A DNA stretch of 64,000 nucleotides, from positions 310,001 through 374,000 of the forward strand of contig NZ_AP028908.1 of assembly GCF_037076465.1 (NCBI RefSeq), given 5' to 3'. Each line of letters starts with the position of its first letter. The stretch's first letter is position 1. The notes below the pieces were generated by a model. That model did not search any database, was not told where the DNA came from, and saw nothing but the letters and a program-made list of their open reading frames with translations. The DNA is from Pectobacterium araliae (GTDB lineage Bacteria > Pseudomonadota > Gammaproteobacteria > Enterobacterales > Enterobacteriaceae). Positions 38,548 to 46,633 of the stretch are shown here, one piece after another. The position numbers were made by a program, and so were the translations under genes.

Positions 38548-39672
38548 CTAGTTGCAATTTGCTGCCGTCAGCACCGCAAGGTTTTTGTTCACGCCAGCAT
38601 AGTTTGCCAGCTTGTCCTTCACGCACTGTGGCGACACGGTAGAGTAACTGTAAGGAACAGCAGCGAACGTGCCAGTGTTTTTCCAGTCTTCAGCATTCAC
38701 GTAGGGTTTGGAATCTTTATCCCAGGTGATGTTGTATTTCGCGAAGTCGGCCGGGCTCATGACGTTGTTATTACGCAGCTCCCAGGTTCCGAAGTTGGAA
38801 CCGTCATAGCGTGAGGTCACCGGGTTTTTCGCATTTTCGAACCAGTTACGTTCTATCAGCGCAATCCCTTTCTGGCGCACGTTCAGGCCAGAGCTGGTGA
38901 TACCGGTATACAGGTTATTGTAAGCGTGAACCTGGCCACCACGTTGCAGCGGAAGACGAGCGTTAACATCGCTGTAAATATTGTGATGGTAAGTCAGATC
39001 ACGACCCGTATCGCTGCTGCTGAAGCCGCTCAGCCCCACTTTTTTGATACCGTGAATGTAGTTGTACGAAATTGTCACGTTGGTAGACGCTTTCTTGATA
39101 TCAATCGCCGATTCAAATGTGGTGTCACCGTCTTTTGTGCCTGCGCATTCAAAGTTTTTGGCGAAGATTTCGTTGTGGTCAATCCAGACGTTTGGCGTGT
39201 TATCGATACGAATCGCATCACCGTCCTGCGCGCCGCCCGGCATGTAACCAAAACGCATATTACGGATGACAACATCGGATGATTTCGTCAGCCAAATCCC
39301 AAAGTTGGCGGAAGAACCATTGGTGCCGATGATGGTAATTCCTTTGGTAAATTCTTTGATTTCCACACCGCGTGCGTCTTTCTTCCACTGAGCGCAAATG
39401 TCGTTCTCAGCAGCGTTGATCAGCGCATCTTCATTACCGTTATAGGTGATAACGAGCGGGTAAGCTCCACCTTTGACTTTCTTGCCTTTGGAGTCCAGCT
39501 TCGCCGCTTCGATAATATCAATGATATCCTGCATGGAACGTGCAGTTTTGTTCACGGCACCGGCCACGTTACCACCGTCAGTGGTCGCATAGCCCCCCGT
39601 ATTTGCCGCCATTGTCGGTTGGGCCGCAAGTAATAACAGCCCAGCGGCTGTAGAAGGCAGTAGGTATTTCAT
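38548..39672 (-). CDS. pelC: Pectate lyase (PL1), third tandem copy
   Basis: This 374-residue secreted endo-pectate lyase cleaves polygalacturonate by beta-elimination with calcium. The signal peptide is MKYLLPSTAAGLLLLAAQPT plus MA, one of the PelB-leader type. The PL1 fold shows DGDAIRIDNTPNVWIDHNEI (calcium-site aspartates and WIDH) and ARLPLQRGGQVHAYNN with the RxPxxR motif holding catalytic Arg. Four cysteines suggest two disulphides. It is about four fifths identical by eye to its two neighbours. Export would be via Sec and the Out type II system. The symbol follows the usual pelA-pelB-pelC-pelZ order and is tentative. Confidence 0.92.
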   Translation of the reverse strand: MKYLLPSTAAGLLLLAAQPTMAANTGGYATTDGGNVAGAVNKTARSMQDIIDIIEAAKLDSKGKKVKGGAYPLVITYNGNEDALINAAENDICAQWKKDARGVEIKEFTKGITIIGTNGSSANFGIWLTKSSDVVIRNMRFGYMPGGAQDGDAIRIDNTPNVWIDHNEIFAKNFECAGTKDGDTTFESAIDIKKASTNVTISYNYIHGIKKVGLSGFSSSDTGRDLTYHHNIYSDVNARLPLQRGGQVHAYNNLYTGITSSGLNVRQKGIALIERNWFENAKNPVTSRYDGSNFGTWELRNNNVMSPADFAKYNITWDKDSKPYVNAEDWKNTGTFAAVPYSYSTVSPQCVKDKLANYAGVNKNLAVLTAANCN

Positions 39673-39754
39673 TCAGGTACTCTCCTTGGAATTGAATTTT
39701 TTTGGTATTTATGATCCACATAACCCAGATTATATTATTGGGTTGTTTCAATAA

Positions 39755-39774
39755 AAATGAAAGCCAGGTTTATT
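39755..39774 (-). promoter_or_regulatory. KdgR-like box upstream of pelC
   Basis: AAATGAAAGCCAGGTTTATT fits the KdgR pattern GAAA-N6-TTTCA except in the last two bases. It lies 83 bp before the start codon. Boxes at nearly the same distance precede the other two lyases. Confidence 0.55.
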
Positions 39775-39996
39775 GAAAACCCAGTTAAGTGTTATCATAA
39801 AAACTGAATAATTCAATATTTAGATATTAAATCTATCGGTTAAATAACACAGATAGATTTTGATGATTAATAAGCCTCTATTTTAAATGGTAATATTTTC
39901 ATTTTTTCTGAAATAAATACATCTGAAGTTTTTATTAAAAATGAAATTATATTTTGTTTTATTCCCCTGTTATTGGCGCGATTTGATAAAAGTGAC

Positions 39997-40018
39997 AAAT
40001 GTGAGCGACATCAATAAA
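39997..40018. promoter_or_regulatory. CRP-like site upstream of pelC
   Basis: AAATGTGAGCGACATCAATAAA has the TGTGA-N6-TCA core of CRP sites, with 8 of 10 core bases. It is centred about 335 bp before the pelC start, matching the distance of similar sites before pelB and pelA. Confidence 0.45.
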
Positions 40019-40060
40019 TAAGTAAAATCTCCATCACTGAGATGATGTCGTCATCAATAT

Positions 40061-40074
40061 TTGATGCCGATCAA
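40061..40074. promoter_or_regulatory. Perfect FNR-type palindrome between pelC and pelB
   Basis: TTGATGCCGATCAA matches the FNR consensus TTGAT-N4-ATCAA at all ten defined bases. It lies about 390 bp before the pelC start, too far for a classical class II site at the presumed promoter, so it may serve a distal promoter or have a different role. Confidence 0.5.
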
Positions 40075-40246
40075 ATTATAAATTAATCACGCGCTGATTA
40101 ATGATTGTTATTTTTATCGTTTAATCCTTAATTAAAGTAGGGCTTTCTTAATCAATAAGTAAAGCTATTTATTTTTTATTGAATAATTAGTATGTTATTT
40201 AATTGATGCTTATTTTAGAATACATATCCATGTTCGCGCCTGAGTT

Positions 40247-40280
40247 TCCATAAAAAATAAGCGAGCTCTAAGAGCCCGCT
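40247..40280 (-). terminator. Terminator after pelB
   Basis: On the minus strand AGCGGGCTCT/AGAGCTCGCT forms a stem followed by TATTTTTTAT, about 100 bp after the pelB stop. Similar hairpins follow pelA and pelC, suggesting that each lyase is its own transcription unit. Confidence 0.75.
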
Positions 40281-40376
40281 CGGGTATAACCCTGTCTCAG
40301 CGTGAAGAGTCACGGCTGTGGGATATTCAGGCTTATTGTTTCCTGTCTTGATATGACGGAAAAAGCCTGACCATGT

Positions 40377-41504
40377 TTACTTGCAGTTAGCGGCTGTCAG
40401 TACTGCCAGGTTTTTACCTGCGCCAGAATAGTTTGCCAGTTTATCCTTCACACACTGCGCCGAAACTGGAGTGTACTTATAGGAGACGGTAGGGAATTTT
40501 CCTGTAGTCTTCCAGTCATCCGCATTGACGTGAGGGGAGGACGGTTTGCCCCAGGTGATTTTGTATTTAGCGAAGTCGGCTGGGCTCATGACATTGTTAT
40601 TACGCAGATCCCAGGTACCAAAGTTGGAACTGTCGTTACGTGCTGTCACTGGGTTCAGCGCATTTTCGAACCAGTTGCTTTCGATGAGGGCTTTCCCTTT
40701 CTGACGAACGTTAAAGCCAGAGCCAGTGATGCCGTCATACAGGTTGTTGTAGGCGTGAACCAGGCCACCACGCTGTAGCGGCAGACGTGAATTAACATCG
40801 CGATAGATATTATGATGGTAAGTCAGGTTACGAGCCGTCGTATCCGAACTACTTGAACCGCTCAGACCGACTTTTTTGATGCCGTGGATGTAGTTGTAGG
40901 ACACCGTGACGTTGGTTGACCCTTTCTTGATATCAACCGCTGATTCAAAGGTGGTGTCATTGTCTGGCGTACCGGCGCATTCAAAGTTCTTGGCAAAGAT
41001 CTCGTTGTGGTCGATCCAGACGTTCGGGGAGTTATCGATACGAATAGCATCGCCGTCTTGCGCGCCGCCCGGCATATAGCCAAAGCGCATGTTACGTACC
41101 ACGACATTCGAAGAGTTCACAATCCAGACACCGAAGTTGGCGGATGAGCCATTAGTGCCCTGAATAGTAATGCCTTTGGTGAATTCTTTGATTTGTACGC
41201 CGCGAGCGTCCTTACTCCACTGGCCGCAGATATTCTTTTCGGCCGCTTTGATTAATGAATCTTCATTACCGTTATAGGTGATGATGAGCGGGTAAGCACC
41301 GCCTTTGACTTTCTTGCCTTTTGAGTCCACTTGCGCGGCTTCAATAATATCTACAATCTCTTGCAGAGAACGTGCCGTTTTTTTCACGGCGCCAGAAACA
41401 TCGCCACCATCGGTGGTGGCATAGCCGCCCGTATTGGCGGCCATCGCTGGCTGAGCAGCGAGTAATAACAATCCAGTGGCTGCCGTAGGCAATAGGTATT
41501 TCAT
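40377..41504 (-). CDS. pelB: Pectate lyase (PL1), second tandem copy
   Basis: This 375-residue secreted lyase has the signal peptide that differs from the classical 22-residue PelB leader at one position (Thr for Ala at residue 10; cleavage after AMA). It keeps DGDAIRIDNSPNVWIDHNEI, the motif SRLPLQRGGLVHAYNN and the C-terminal cysteine in AANCK. One residue more than its neighbours is inserted in SSSSDTTARNL. Its upstream KdgR-like box is the most degenerate of the three. The symbol follows cluster order and the leader resemblance and remains tentative. Confidence 0.92.
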   Translation of the reverse strand: MKYLLPTAATGLLLLAAQPAMAANTGGYATTDGGDVSGAVKKTARSLQEIVDIIEAAQVDSKGKKVKGGAYPLIITYNGNEDSLIKAAEKNICGQWSKDARGVQIKEFTKGITIQGTNGSSANFGVWIVNSSNVVVRNMRFGYMPGGAQDGDAIRIDNSPNVWIDHNEIFAKNFECAGTPDNDTTFESAVDIKKGSTNVTVSYNYIHGIKKVGLSGSSSSDTTARNLTYHHNIYRDVNSRLPLQRGGLVHAYNNLYDGITGSGFNVRQKGKALIESNWFENALNPVTARNDSSNFGTWDLRNNNVMSPADFAKYKITWGKPSSPHVNADDWKTTGKFPTVSYKYTPVSAQCVKDKLANYSGAGKNLAVLTAANCK

Positions 41505-41587
41505 TATGACTGTCTCCTTGGAATAGAATTTTCATGGGCATTTATTGCTCCATATGCCCGATGTAGCAGGTACATATTTTTCAACAA

Positions 41588-41608
41588 AAAGGAATATCAA
41601 TGTTGATG
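41588..41608 (-). promoter_or_regulatory. Degenerate KdgR-like box upstream of pelB
   Basis: Aligned with the boxes before pelA and pelC, AAAGGAATATCAATGTTGATG keeps AAA, GAA and GTT but loses key bases. It is at the same distance (84 bp) from the start codon. Confidence 0.35.
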
Positions 41609-41978
41609 AAAAACCAAGGGAAGTGTGGTCAAAAAATAAGGTCAATTCAAGGGTGAAATGTTAAATGTATTACAGTGGAAACATTTTGTAATGACGATGA
41701 TTGAATGATTTGTATTTTATGGGAAATAATATTCCTTTAAAAGAATTGAAAATCAGTAGGTTATTATTTACATGAATGCTTAATGTTCTTTGGTTTCTAA
41801 ATATATATGCTTTTAAATTGCTACTTTTCTTGTGGCGATCGCGGTGGCTAACGTAATAATTTATCTTAAGTCAGAATATAATATCACGGCGTATTCAGTT
41901 TTGTTTTTGTCATGAATGGATTTTATATTGCATTTTAGTTTGCTAAGAAATAATTATTATTAATTGCTATGTGTTGTG

Positions 41979-42008
41979 AAAAATGAGCGAGCACCAAAGT
42001 GCCCGCTC
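41979..42008 (-). terminator. Terminator after pelA
   Basis: On the minus strand GAGCGGGCAC/GTGCTCGCTC with a TTTG loop is followed by ATTTTTC, about 45 bp beyond the pelA stop. Confidence 0.8.
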
Positions 42009-42051
42009 AGGAAGACCCTGGCGCAGAGTGAATACGCCGGGCTTAACGTAT

Positions 42052-43176
42052 TTATTTACAGTTGGCGGCTGTCAATACGGCCTGGTTTTTACCTACGCCA
42101 GCATAGCTCGCCAGTTTATCCTTCACGCACTGTGCGGAAACAGGGGAATAGCTATACGGGACGGCAGGGAATTTGCCTGTGCTTTTCCAGTCATCTGCAT
42201 TGATGTGCGGTGTGGACGGTTTACCCCAGGTGATGTTGTATTTAGCAAAATCAGATGGGCTGGTAATGTTGTTGTTACGGAGTTCCCAAGTACCGAAGTT
42301 GGAATCGTCATTACGTGCGGTCACTGGGTTGAGCGCATTTTCGAACCAGTTGCTTTCGATCAGTGCGATCCCTTTCTGACGGACGTTAAAGCCTGAACTT
42401 TTGATGCCGTCATACAGGTTGTTATAAGCATGCACCTGGCCACCACGTTGCAGCGGCAGACGTGAGTTAACATCGCTGTAAATATTGTGATGGTAAGTCA
42501 GATTACGACCCGTATCCGTGTTGCTGGAACCACTCAAACCTACCTTTTTCACGCCATGGATATAATTGTACGACACCGTGACGTTGGTTGATGCTTTCTT
42601 GATATCGACAGCCGATTCAAACGTGGTGTCGTTATCTGGCGTACCAGCACATTCAAAGTTTTTCGCGAAAATTTCGTTGTGATCGATCCAGACGTTCGGT
42701 GAGTTATCAATACGGATAGCATCGCCATCTTTCGCGCCACCCGGCATATAGCCGAAGCGCATATTACGCACCACGACGTTAGAAGAGTTCACGATCCAGA
42801 TCCCGAAATTAGCGGAAGAACCGTTGGTTCCAAGGATAGTGACCCCCTTGGTGAACTCTTTGATTTCCACACCGCGTGGATCTTTGCTCCACTGTCCGCA
42901 GATGTTAGCTTCGGCGGCTTTGATCAGCGCATCTTCATTACCGTTGTAGGTAATCACGAGCGGGTAGGCTCCACCCTTGACCGCCTTACCGCTTGAGTCT
43001 TTTTTCGCAGCTTCAATGATATCGACGATCTCTTGCAGAGAGCGTGCGGTTTTTTTCACAGCACCGGAAACGTCGCCGCCGTCAGTGGTGGCATAACCTC
43101 CCGTATTTGCCGCCATTGTTGGTTGGGCTGCAAGCAGCAATAGTCCAGCGGCTGCAGAAGGCAGTAGGTATTTCAT
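42052..43176 (-). CDS. pelA: Pectate lyase (PL1), first tandem copy
   Basis: This 374-residue secreted lyase has a PelB-type leader (MKYLLPSAAAGLLLLAAQPT plus MA). It shows GDAIRIDNSPNVWIDHNEI, the RxPxxR region SRLPLQRGGQVHAYNN and four cysteines. I recall this sequence as close to a published Pectobacterium pectate lyase 3, so the symbol is uncertain. The start at 43176 is fixed by the leader and the AAGGAGAG site; the frame is open for 26 more codons upstream but these are not part of the protein. Confidence 0.92.
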   Translation of the reverse strand: MKYLLPSAAAGLLLLAAQPTMAANTGGYATTDGGDVSGAVKKTARSLQEIVDIIEAAKKDSSGKAVKGGAYPLVITYNGNEDALIKAAEANICGQWSKDPRGVEIKEFTKGVTILGTNGSSANFGIWIVNSSNVVVRNMRFGYMPGGAKDGDAIRIDNSPNVWIDHNEIFAKNFECAGTPDNDTTFESAVDIKKASTNVTVSYNYIHGVKKVGLSGSSNTDTGRNLTYHHNIYSDVNSRLPLQRGGQVHAYNNLYDGIKSSGFNVRQKGIALIESNWFENALNPVTARNDDSNFGTWELRNNNITSPSDFAKYNITWGKPSTPHINADDWKSTGKFPAVPYSYSPVSAQCVKDKLASYAGVGKNQAVLTAANCK

Positions 43177-43254
43177 TGTGTACTCTCCTTGACATAGAAT
43201 TTTTTGGGTATTTATCACTACACACCCTGTGTAATAAAATGGTTGTTTCAACAA

Positions 43255-43273
43255 AAATGAAATTAAAGTTTGT
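43255..43273 (-). promoter_or_regulatory. KdgR-like box upstream of pelA
   Basis: AAATGAAATTAAAGTTTGT fits GAAA-N6-TTT of the KdgR consensus. It lies 79 bp before the start codon and next to a conserved GGTTGTTTCAA block also present before pelC. Confidence 0.5.
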
Positions 43274-43513
43274 CTATAAAGACGAGCTAAGTGTTAACAG
43301 AAAAAATAAACAATACAAGATGGGGTGTTAAATATATTAATTAAATAACAGAGGAAAAATGACGTGATTTGTGATTGCAACTTTCAAATAGAAACTGATT
43401 TCTATTTAAGTGTTTTAAATTCAAATGGTTGCATTTTTTAATTCTTGTTTTTTTAACTAAAAATTCTTTATTTTTCATCCGGTTGATGTGTGGGATTTAT
43501 TCGCTTGCGGGGC

Positions 43514-43535
43514 AGTTGTGATCGCCGTCAAAAAT
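43514..43535. promoter_or_regulatory. CRP-like site upstream of pelA
   Basis: AGTTGTGATCGCCGTCAAAAAT has the TGTGA-N6-TCA core. Its centre is about 348 bp before the pelA start, close to the equivalent distance for pelC and pelB. Confidence 0.45.
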
Positions 43536-44102
43536 TAAAAAAATAAATTTTAGAAGAAAGGCTGTGAACTTATTGAACAAAGTTAAAAAATCTAATTAAT
43601 TCATAATGGTTTTTTTGTTTGTTATTTTTTTGTTAAAAATGATTTCAGAGTGATCGTTTTCTACAAAAGGAAAATAATAAATAAGGCCTATTAATAAAGC
43701 TGTTTATTGAGGGAATAAATCATTTGTGATCGATAAAATTATTATCATGCTACTCAAGTTGATAGGGCAGTGATCTCTTTGCTTTTGATGGTATTGCAGG
43801 AAAAGAAAACGTATTTGTTCTGGGGGAGTATCGGTAGTGACTCCAATTAGTAGAACATATATTTTTCTATGAAGGCTCCTATCACTTTTTCATGTACTTC
43901 AATTGAACACCTATTTCAACTAATTGGATACATTACCAAACTATCTTTCGATGGTGAAATTAGGCTGCATCCGACTTTTTCTCAGAAGATTATGTAATTG
44001 AGGGACACAGCCTAGTCCGAGAGACATGGAATCCACTATGAGCCAACAGCGGACGTCCCATTATCGAAAAGGACGTCCAATTCAGCTATTGCCCGTCCAT
44101 TG

Positions 44103-45278
44103 TCAACATGAGCTTGCGTGCAGAGCAAATCCCTTACGGGCACTTAGCCATGCGAGAAAAGCCAAGCCGAGCGCGATAAACGACAGAATTGCACCCGCCC
44201 AATTTGGTGAGACCAAGCCAAATCCGGCAGCAATGGTGGCTCCGCCTGCCCATGCACCCAGTGCATTTCCGAGATTAAACATGCCAATATTAACGGAAGC
44301 TGCCATTGTAGGCGCGCCAGCATGGCTGGCACGATCCATGACCAGTTTCTGAATAGGAGAGACGGTCGCAAAACCAAACGCTGCCATAAGGAATATGGAA
44401 GCGCCGGCTACGAACTGATTTTCTATGCCTCCCCAAAAAACAAGTAGAACTATTCCCTGAGCGGCCAGTGTTACGAAAAGCGTGCCGAAAAGTGAACGGT
44501 CGGCGAAACGCCCTCCAATCCAGTTTCCTACGGCCAGTCCCAGACCGAACAGAACCATAAGCCACGCAACACCTGTGGCAGAGAAACCAGCTACCCCCGT
44601 CATCATTGGTGCGATATAGGTGATTGAGGTGAAAAATGCGGCCGGACCGAAGATCGTAATTCCCATAACCAGCAGAACCTGGGGATCAACAAAGGCACGC
44701 ATTTCGGTCATTAAGGCGATGGGTTTTCCCTTTTCAATATGCGGAATGAGCGAGGCGATAGTGGCGATCGTAACCAGTCCTATGCCTGCAATAACCCAAA
44801 AGACCAAGCGCCAGTTGAAAGCCTGAGCCAGCCAGGTCCCTACGGGTACGCCAACAAGATTAGCTACGGTTAAACCCGAAAACATAAACGCTATTGCGCT
44901 TGCCTGCCGTCCAGGCGCGACCAGTGATGCTGCGATAATGGACCCGATACCGAAGAAGGCGCCATGATTGAAGGATGTAATGACGCGCCCCGCGATGGCC
45001 ATTGGCAGTGTTGGTGCTAATGCGGTGATCACGTTTCCAAGGGTGAAAATAACGGCCAGCGATATCAGCATGGCTTTACGCGGTATCCTCGCACCCAGCA
45101 CCGTCATAAGTGGGGCACCGATAAAAACACCCAGTGCATAGGATGTGGCCATTGTACCGGCTGACGGTATACTAACCTCGAAGTCGGCCGCTATCTGCGG
45201 AAGAATTCCCGCGATAACGAACTCTGTAAGACCGATACCGAATGCGCCGGTGGCGAGTGCTAATAGGGCAAGGGGCAT
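44103..45278 (-). CDS. MFS transporter, DHA1 drug/arabinose-efflux type
   Basis: This 391-residue protein has twelve hydrophobic segments and the DHA1 (AraJ/YdhP/PbuE-like) start LALATGAFGIGLTEFVIAGI. Motif A appears as GAPLMTVLGARIPRKAM, and GPAAFFTSITYIAPMM and FNHGAFFGIG are typical for the group. It should export a small organic compound with proton antiport. It is divergent from an Lrp/AsnC regulator 83 bp away, which likely controls it. The substrate is unknown. Confidence 0.88.
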   Translation of the reverse strand: MPLALLALATGAFGIGLTEFVIAGILPQIAADFEVSIPSAGTMATSYALGVFIGAPLMTVLGARIPRKAMLISLAVIFTLGNVITALAPTLPMAIAGRVITSFNHGAFFGIGSIIAASLVAPGRQASAIAFMFSGLTVANLVGVPVGTWLAQAFNWRLVFWVIAGIGLVTIATIASLIPHIEKGKPIALMTEMRAFVDPQVLLVMGITIFGPAAFFTSITYIAPMMTGVAGFSATGVAWLMVLFGLGLAVGNWIGGRFADRSLFGTLFVTLAAQGIVLLVFWGGIENQFVAGASIFLMAAFGFATVSPIQKLVMDRASHAGAPTMAASVNIGMFNLGNALGAWAGGATIAAGFGLVSPNWAGAILSFIALGLAFLAWLSARKGFALHASSC

Positions 45279-45361
45279 TGAAACTCCAAATTATGTGTTT
45301 AACTGAATGTCATTAGGTAAAATGGATTATATTCATATTTTAATTCAGCACTGGAACCCCT

Positions 45362-45862
45362 ATGAGCGTATATGACAGAAATAAAGATGGTATTCGGCAG
45401 ACTAGGCATAAACCTGCAGATCTTGATGCTATTGACCGAAAAATATTAAGCGCACTGGCAGAGAATTCGGGGCGCAGTTACACCGAGCTGAGTGAAATTG
45501 TGAATTTATCGGCTCCTGCAGTACATGATCGGGTAAAACGATTGAAACGTGATGGGGTCATCAAGGGAACGGTAGCGGTTCTCGACGGTTGCAAGCTTGG
45601 TAGAACGTTACTTACGTTTCTTGTAGTAGATACCAGCAGCTATCAGGCGACGCGAGCGCTTCTTCAATTCACCAGTAGACGCGAAGTTGAAGAACTCCAC
45701 ACTGTTGCAGGTGATGGGTGCGTTCTGATAAAGGTACGGGCTGTAGATACCGAGTCGTTGGAAAATTTTTTGATGGAAATCAAGAGTGTCGATGGGGTGA
45801 GATCGGTACGTAGTTATATTGCACTCTCCACATTTCTCGAACGTGGCCCCTCACCTGATTGA
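45362..45862 (+). CDS. Lrp/AsnC family transcriptional regulator
   Basis: This 166-residue protein has an N-terminal winged helix-turn-helix (LDAIDRKILSALAENSGRSY and LSAPAVHDRVKRLKRDGVI, about residues 21-70) and the C-terminal RAM ligand-binding domain (about 80-155). Such regulators sense amino acids or related ligands and bind as octamers. It is divergent from the MFS gene and likely autoregulated and controlling the exporter. The N-terminus is about 15 residues longer than usual and rich in basic residues. Confidence 0.88.
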   Translation: MSVYDRNKDGIRQTRHKPADLDAIDRKILSALAENSGRSYTELSEIVNLSAPAVHDRVKRLKRDGVIKGTVAVLDGCKLGRTLLTFLVVDTSSYQATRALLQFTSRREVEELHTVAGDGCVLIKVRAVDTESLENFLMEIKSVDGVRSVRSYIALSTFLERGPSPD

Positions 45863-46001
45863 ACGGGAATATTTTGGGGCTAATGCCAGAACGTTGACCT
45901 GCACCCTATTGACCACAACAAATCACTCCAGCAACTTCCGCATTTGGCACATAGCAGACCGTTAATATGCCTTCCAAAATAACCAGTCCAATAACTCAAA
46001 C

Positions 46002-46029
46002 CAACACCTTCAACCCAACACCTTCAACC
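46002..46029. repeat. Exact 14-bp tandem duplication
   Basis: CAACACCTTCAACC occurs twice back to back. It lies in the end of the antitoxin remnant and alters its last codons; removing one copy restores a GLKVLV ending. Confidence 0.85.
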
Positions 46030-46191
46030 CATGTTTCTGCACCACGGTAAGCAATTTCAGCGACAACCCACTAGGGCGTTTTACGCCGCTTTCCCTTGTA
46101 TCACCGCTTCAATAGCTTCACATAGCTCACTATCCTTGATGGCGTGGGATTTAGCTGCTTTAGTAAACCCTTTGGTTTTGAATACACGCAT
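46010..46191 (-). pseudogene. Collapsed RelE/HigB-type toxin and XRE antitoxin pair
   Basis: On the minus strand the ATG at 46191 begins 36 codons typical of a RelE/HigB-like toxin (MRVFKTKGFTKAAKSHAIKD, then SELCEAIEAVIQGKA), stopped by TAA at 46081. In another frame the sequence immediately continues as KRPSGLSLKLLTVVQKHGLK, which is the C-terminal end of the XRE antitoxins that accompany such toxins. The toxin C-terminus and the antitoxin N-terminus are missing, so an internal deletion has fused the two genes. Neither product can be functional. Confidence 0.7.
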
Positions 46192-46528
46192 CAGGCCGAC
46201 ATTGACATCCTGTAACCTTAACTATAGCGCTGGGTGCCAGGTTTCGCTCTTTTCCAGTAGAGCCAAAGCGCTCAAGTCTGCAAAACTTTGTCGTATTTTT
46301 GACCATGAAAACCTGCTGTCGATGACAGCCACCAATGTTTCCAGTATCGGGATGATACAAGTGGCCTGTGAGAAGCGCCTTCGGGTGGTCACACTGCCAG
46401 AGTTATAGGAAAGGAGCGCGATGTAAATCTGCTTAAGCGGCTTAAACAGCGCTTACCCTGTAATTTCACGTTATACCCCTGCGCAAAGGCTCTAACGGTT
46501 TTGATACGCGGTAGGACTACCCGATTAA

Positions 46529-46633
46529 AGGCTATCTGCCGAGTTAACCCGCTGGCTGGACAAGCTGGAAAAAGATGGCCTGATCGCTTTTGAGGGGAAG
46601 CGGATTACACCGCATGACCATAGGTATCTTTAG
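46529..46633 (+). pseudogene. C-terminal gene remnant, winged-helix-like
   Basis: An open stretch of 34 codons without a start reads SAELTRWLDKLEKDGLIAFE followed by GKRITPHD. This resembles the last part of a Crp/Fnr-like or similar winged-helix regulator. A stop codon precedes it in frame. The rest of the gene is not recognisable. Confidence 0.4.

Larger units (their letters stand above)
39673..40376. other. pelC upstream region
   Basis: About 0.7 kb of AT-rich DNA without a gene. It holds the pelC promoter region, KdgR-like box, CRP-like site, FNR-type palindrome and the pelB terminator. Conserved blocks such as AAGTGTTATCATAAAAA (39785-39801) recur before pelA. Confidence 0.6.
41505..42051. 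other. pelB upstream region
   Basis: About 0.55 kb of AT-rich non-coding DNA. It carries the degenerate KdgR-like box, a TGTGGCGATCGCGGTGG element near 41831-41847 at the place where the neighbours have CRP-like sites (about 334 bp before the start), and the pelA terminator. Confidence 0.55.
43177..44102. other. pelA upstream region and gap before the MFS gene
   Basis: About 0.93 kb without a credible gene, AT-rich up to about 43.9 kb. The first 370 bp are the pelA regulatory region. The remainder to 44.1 kb shows no gene, RNA or mobile-element signature that I can recognise. It may be a join between the pel block and the accessory MFS/Lrp block. Confidence 0.5.

Noticed and set aside
43536..44102. 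Possible mobile-element boundary between the pel and MFS blocks
   Set aside because: I could find no inverted terminal repeats, target duplications, integrase or tRNA end, so an element boundary cannot be supported.
46031..46408. 125-codon open frame on the plus strand in the debris region
   Set aside because: It runs antisense across the toxin remnant, resembles no known protein and has no ribosome binding site.
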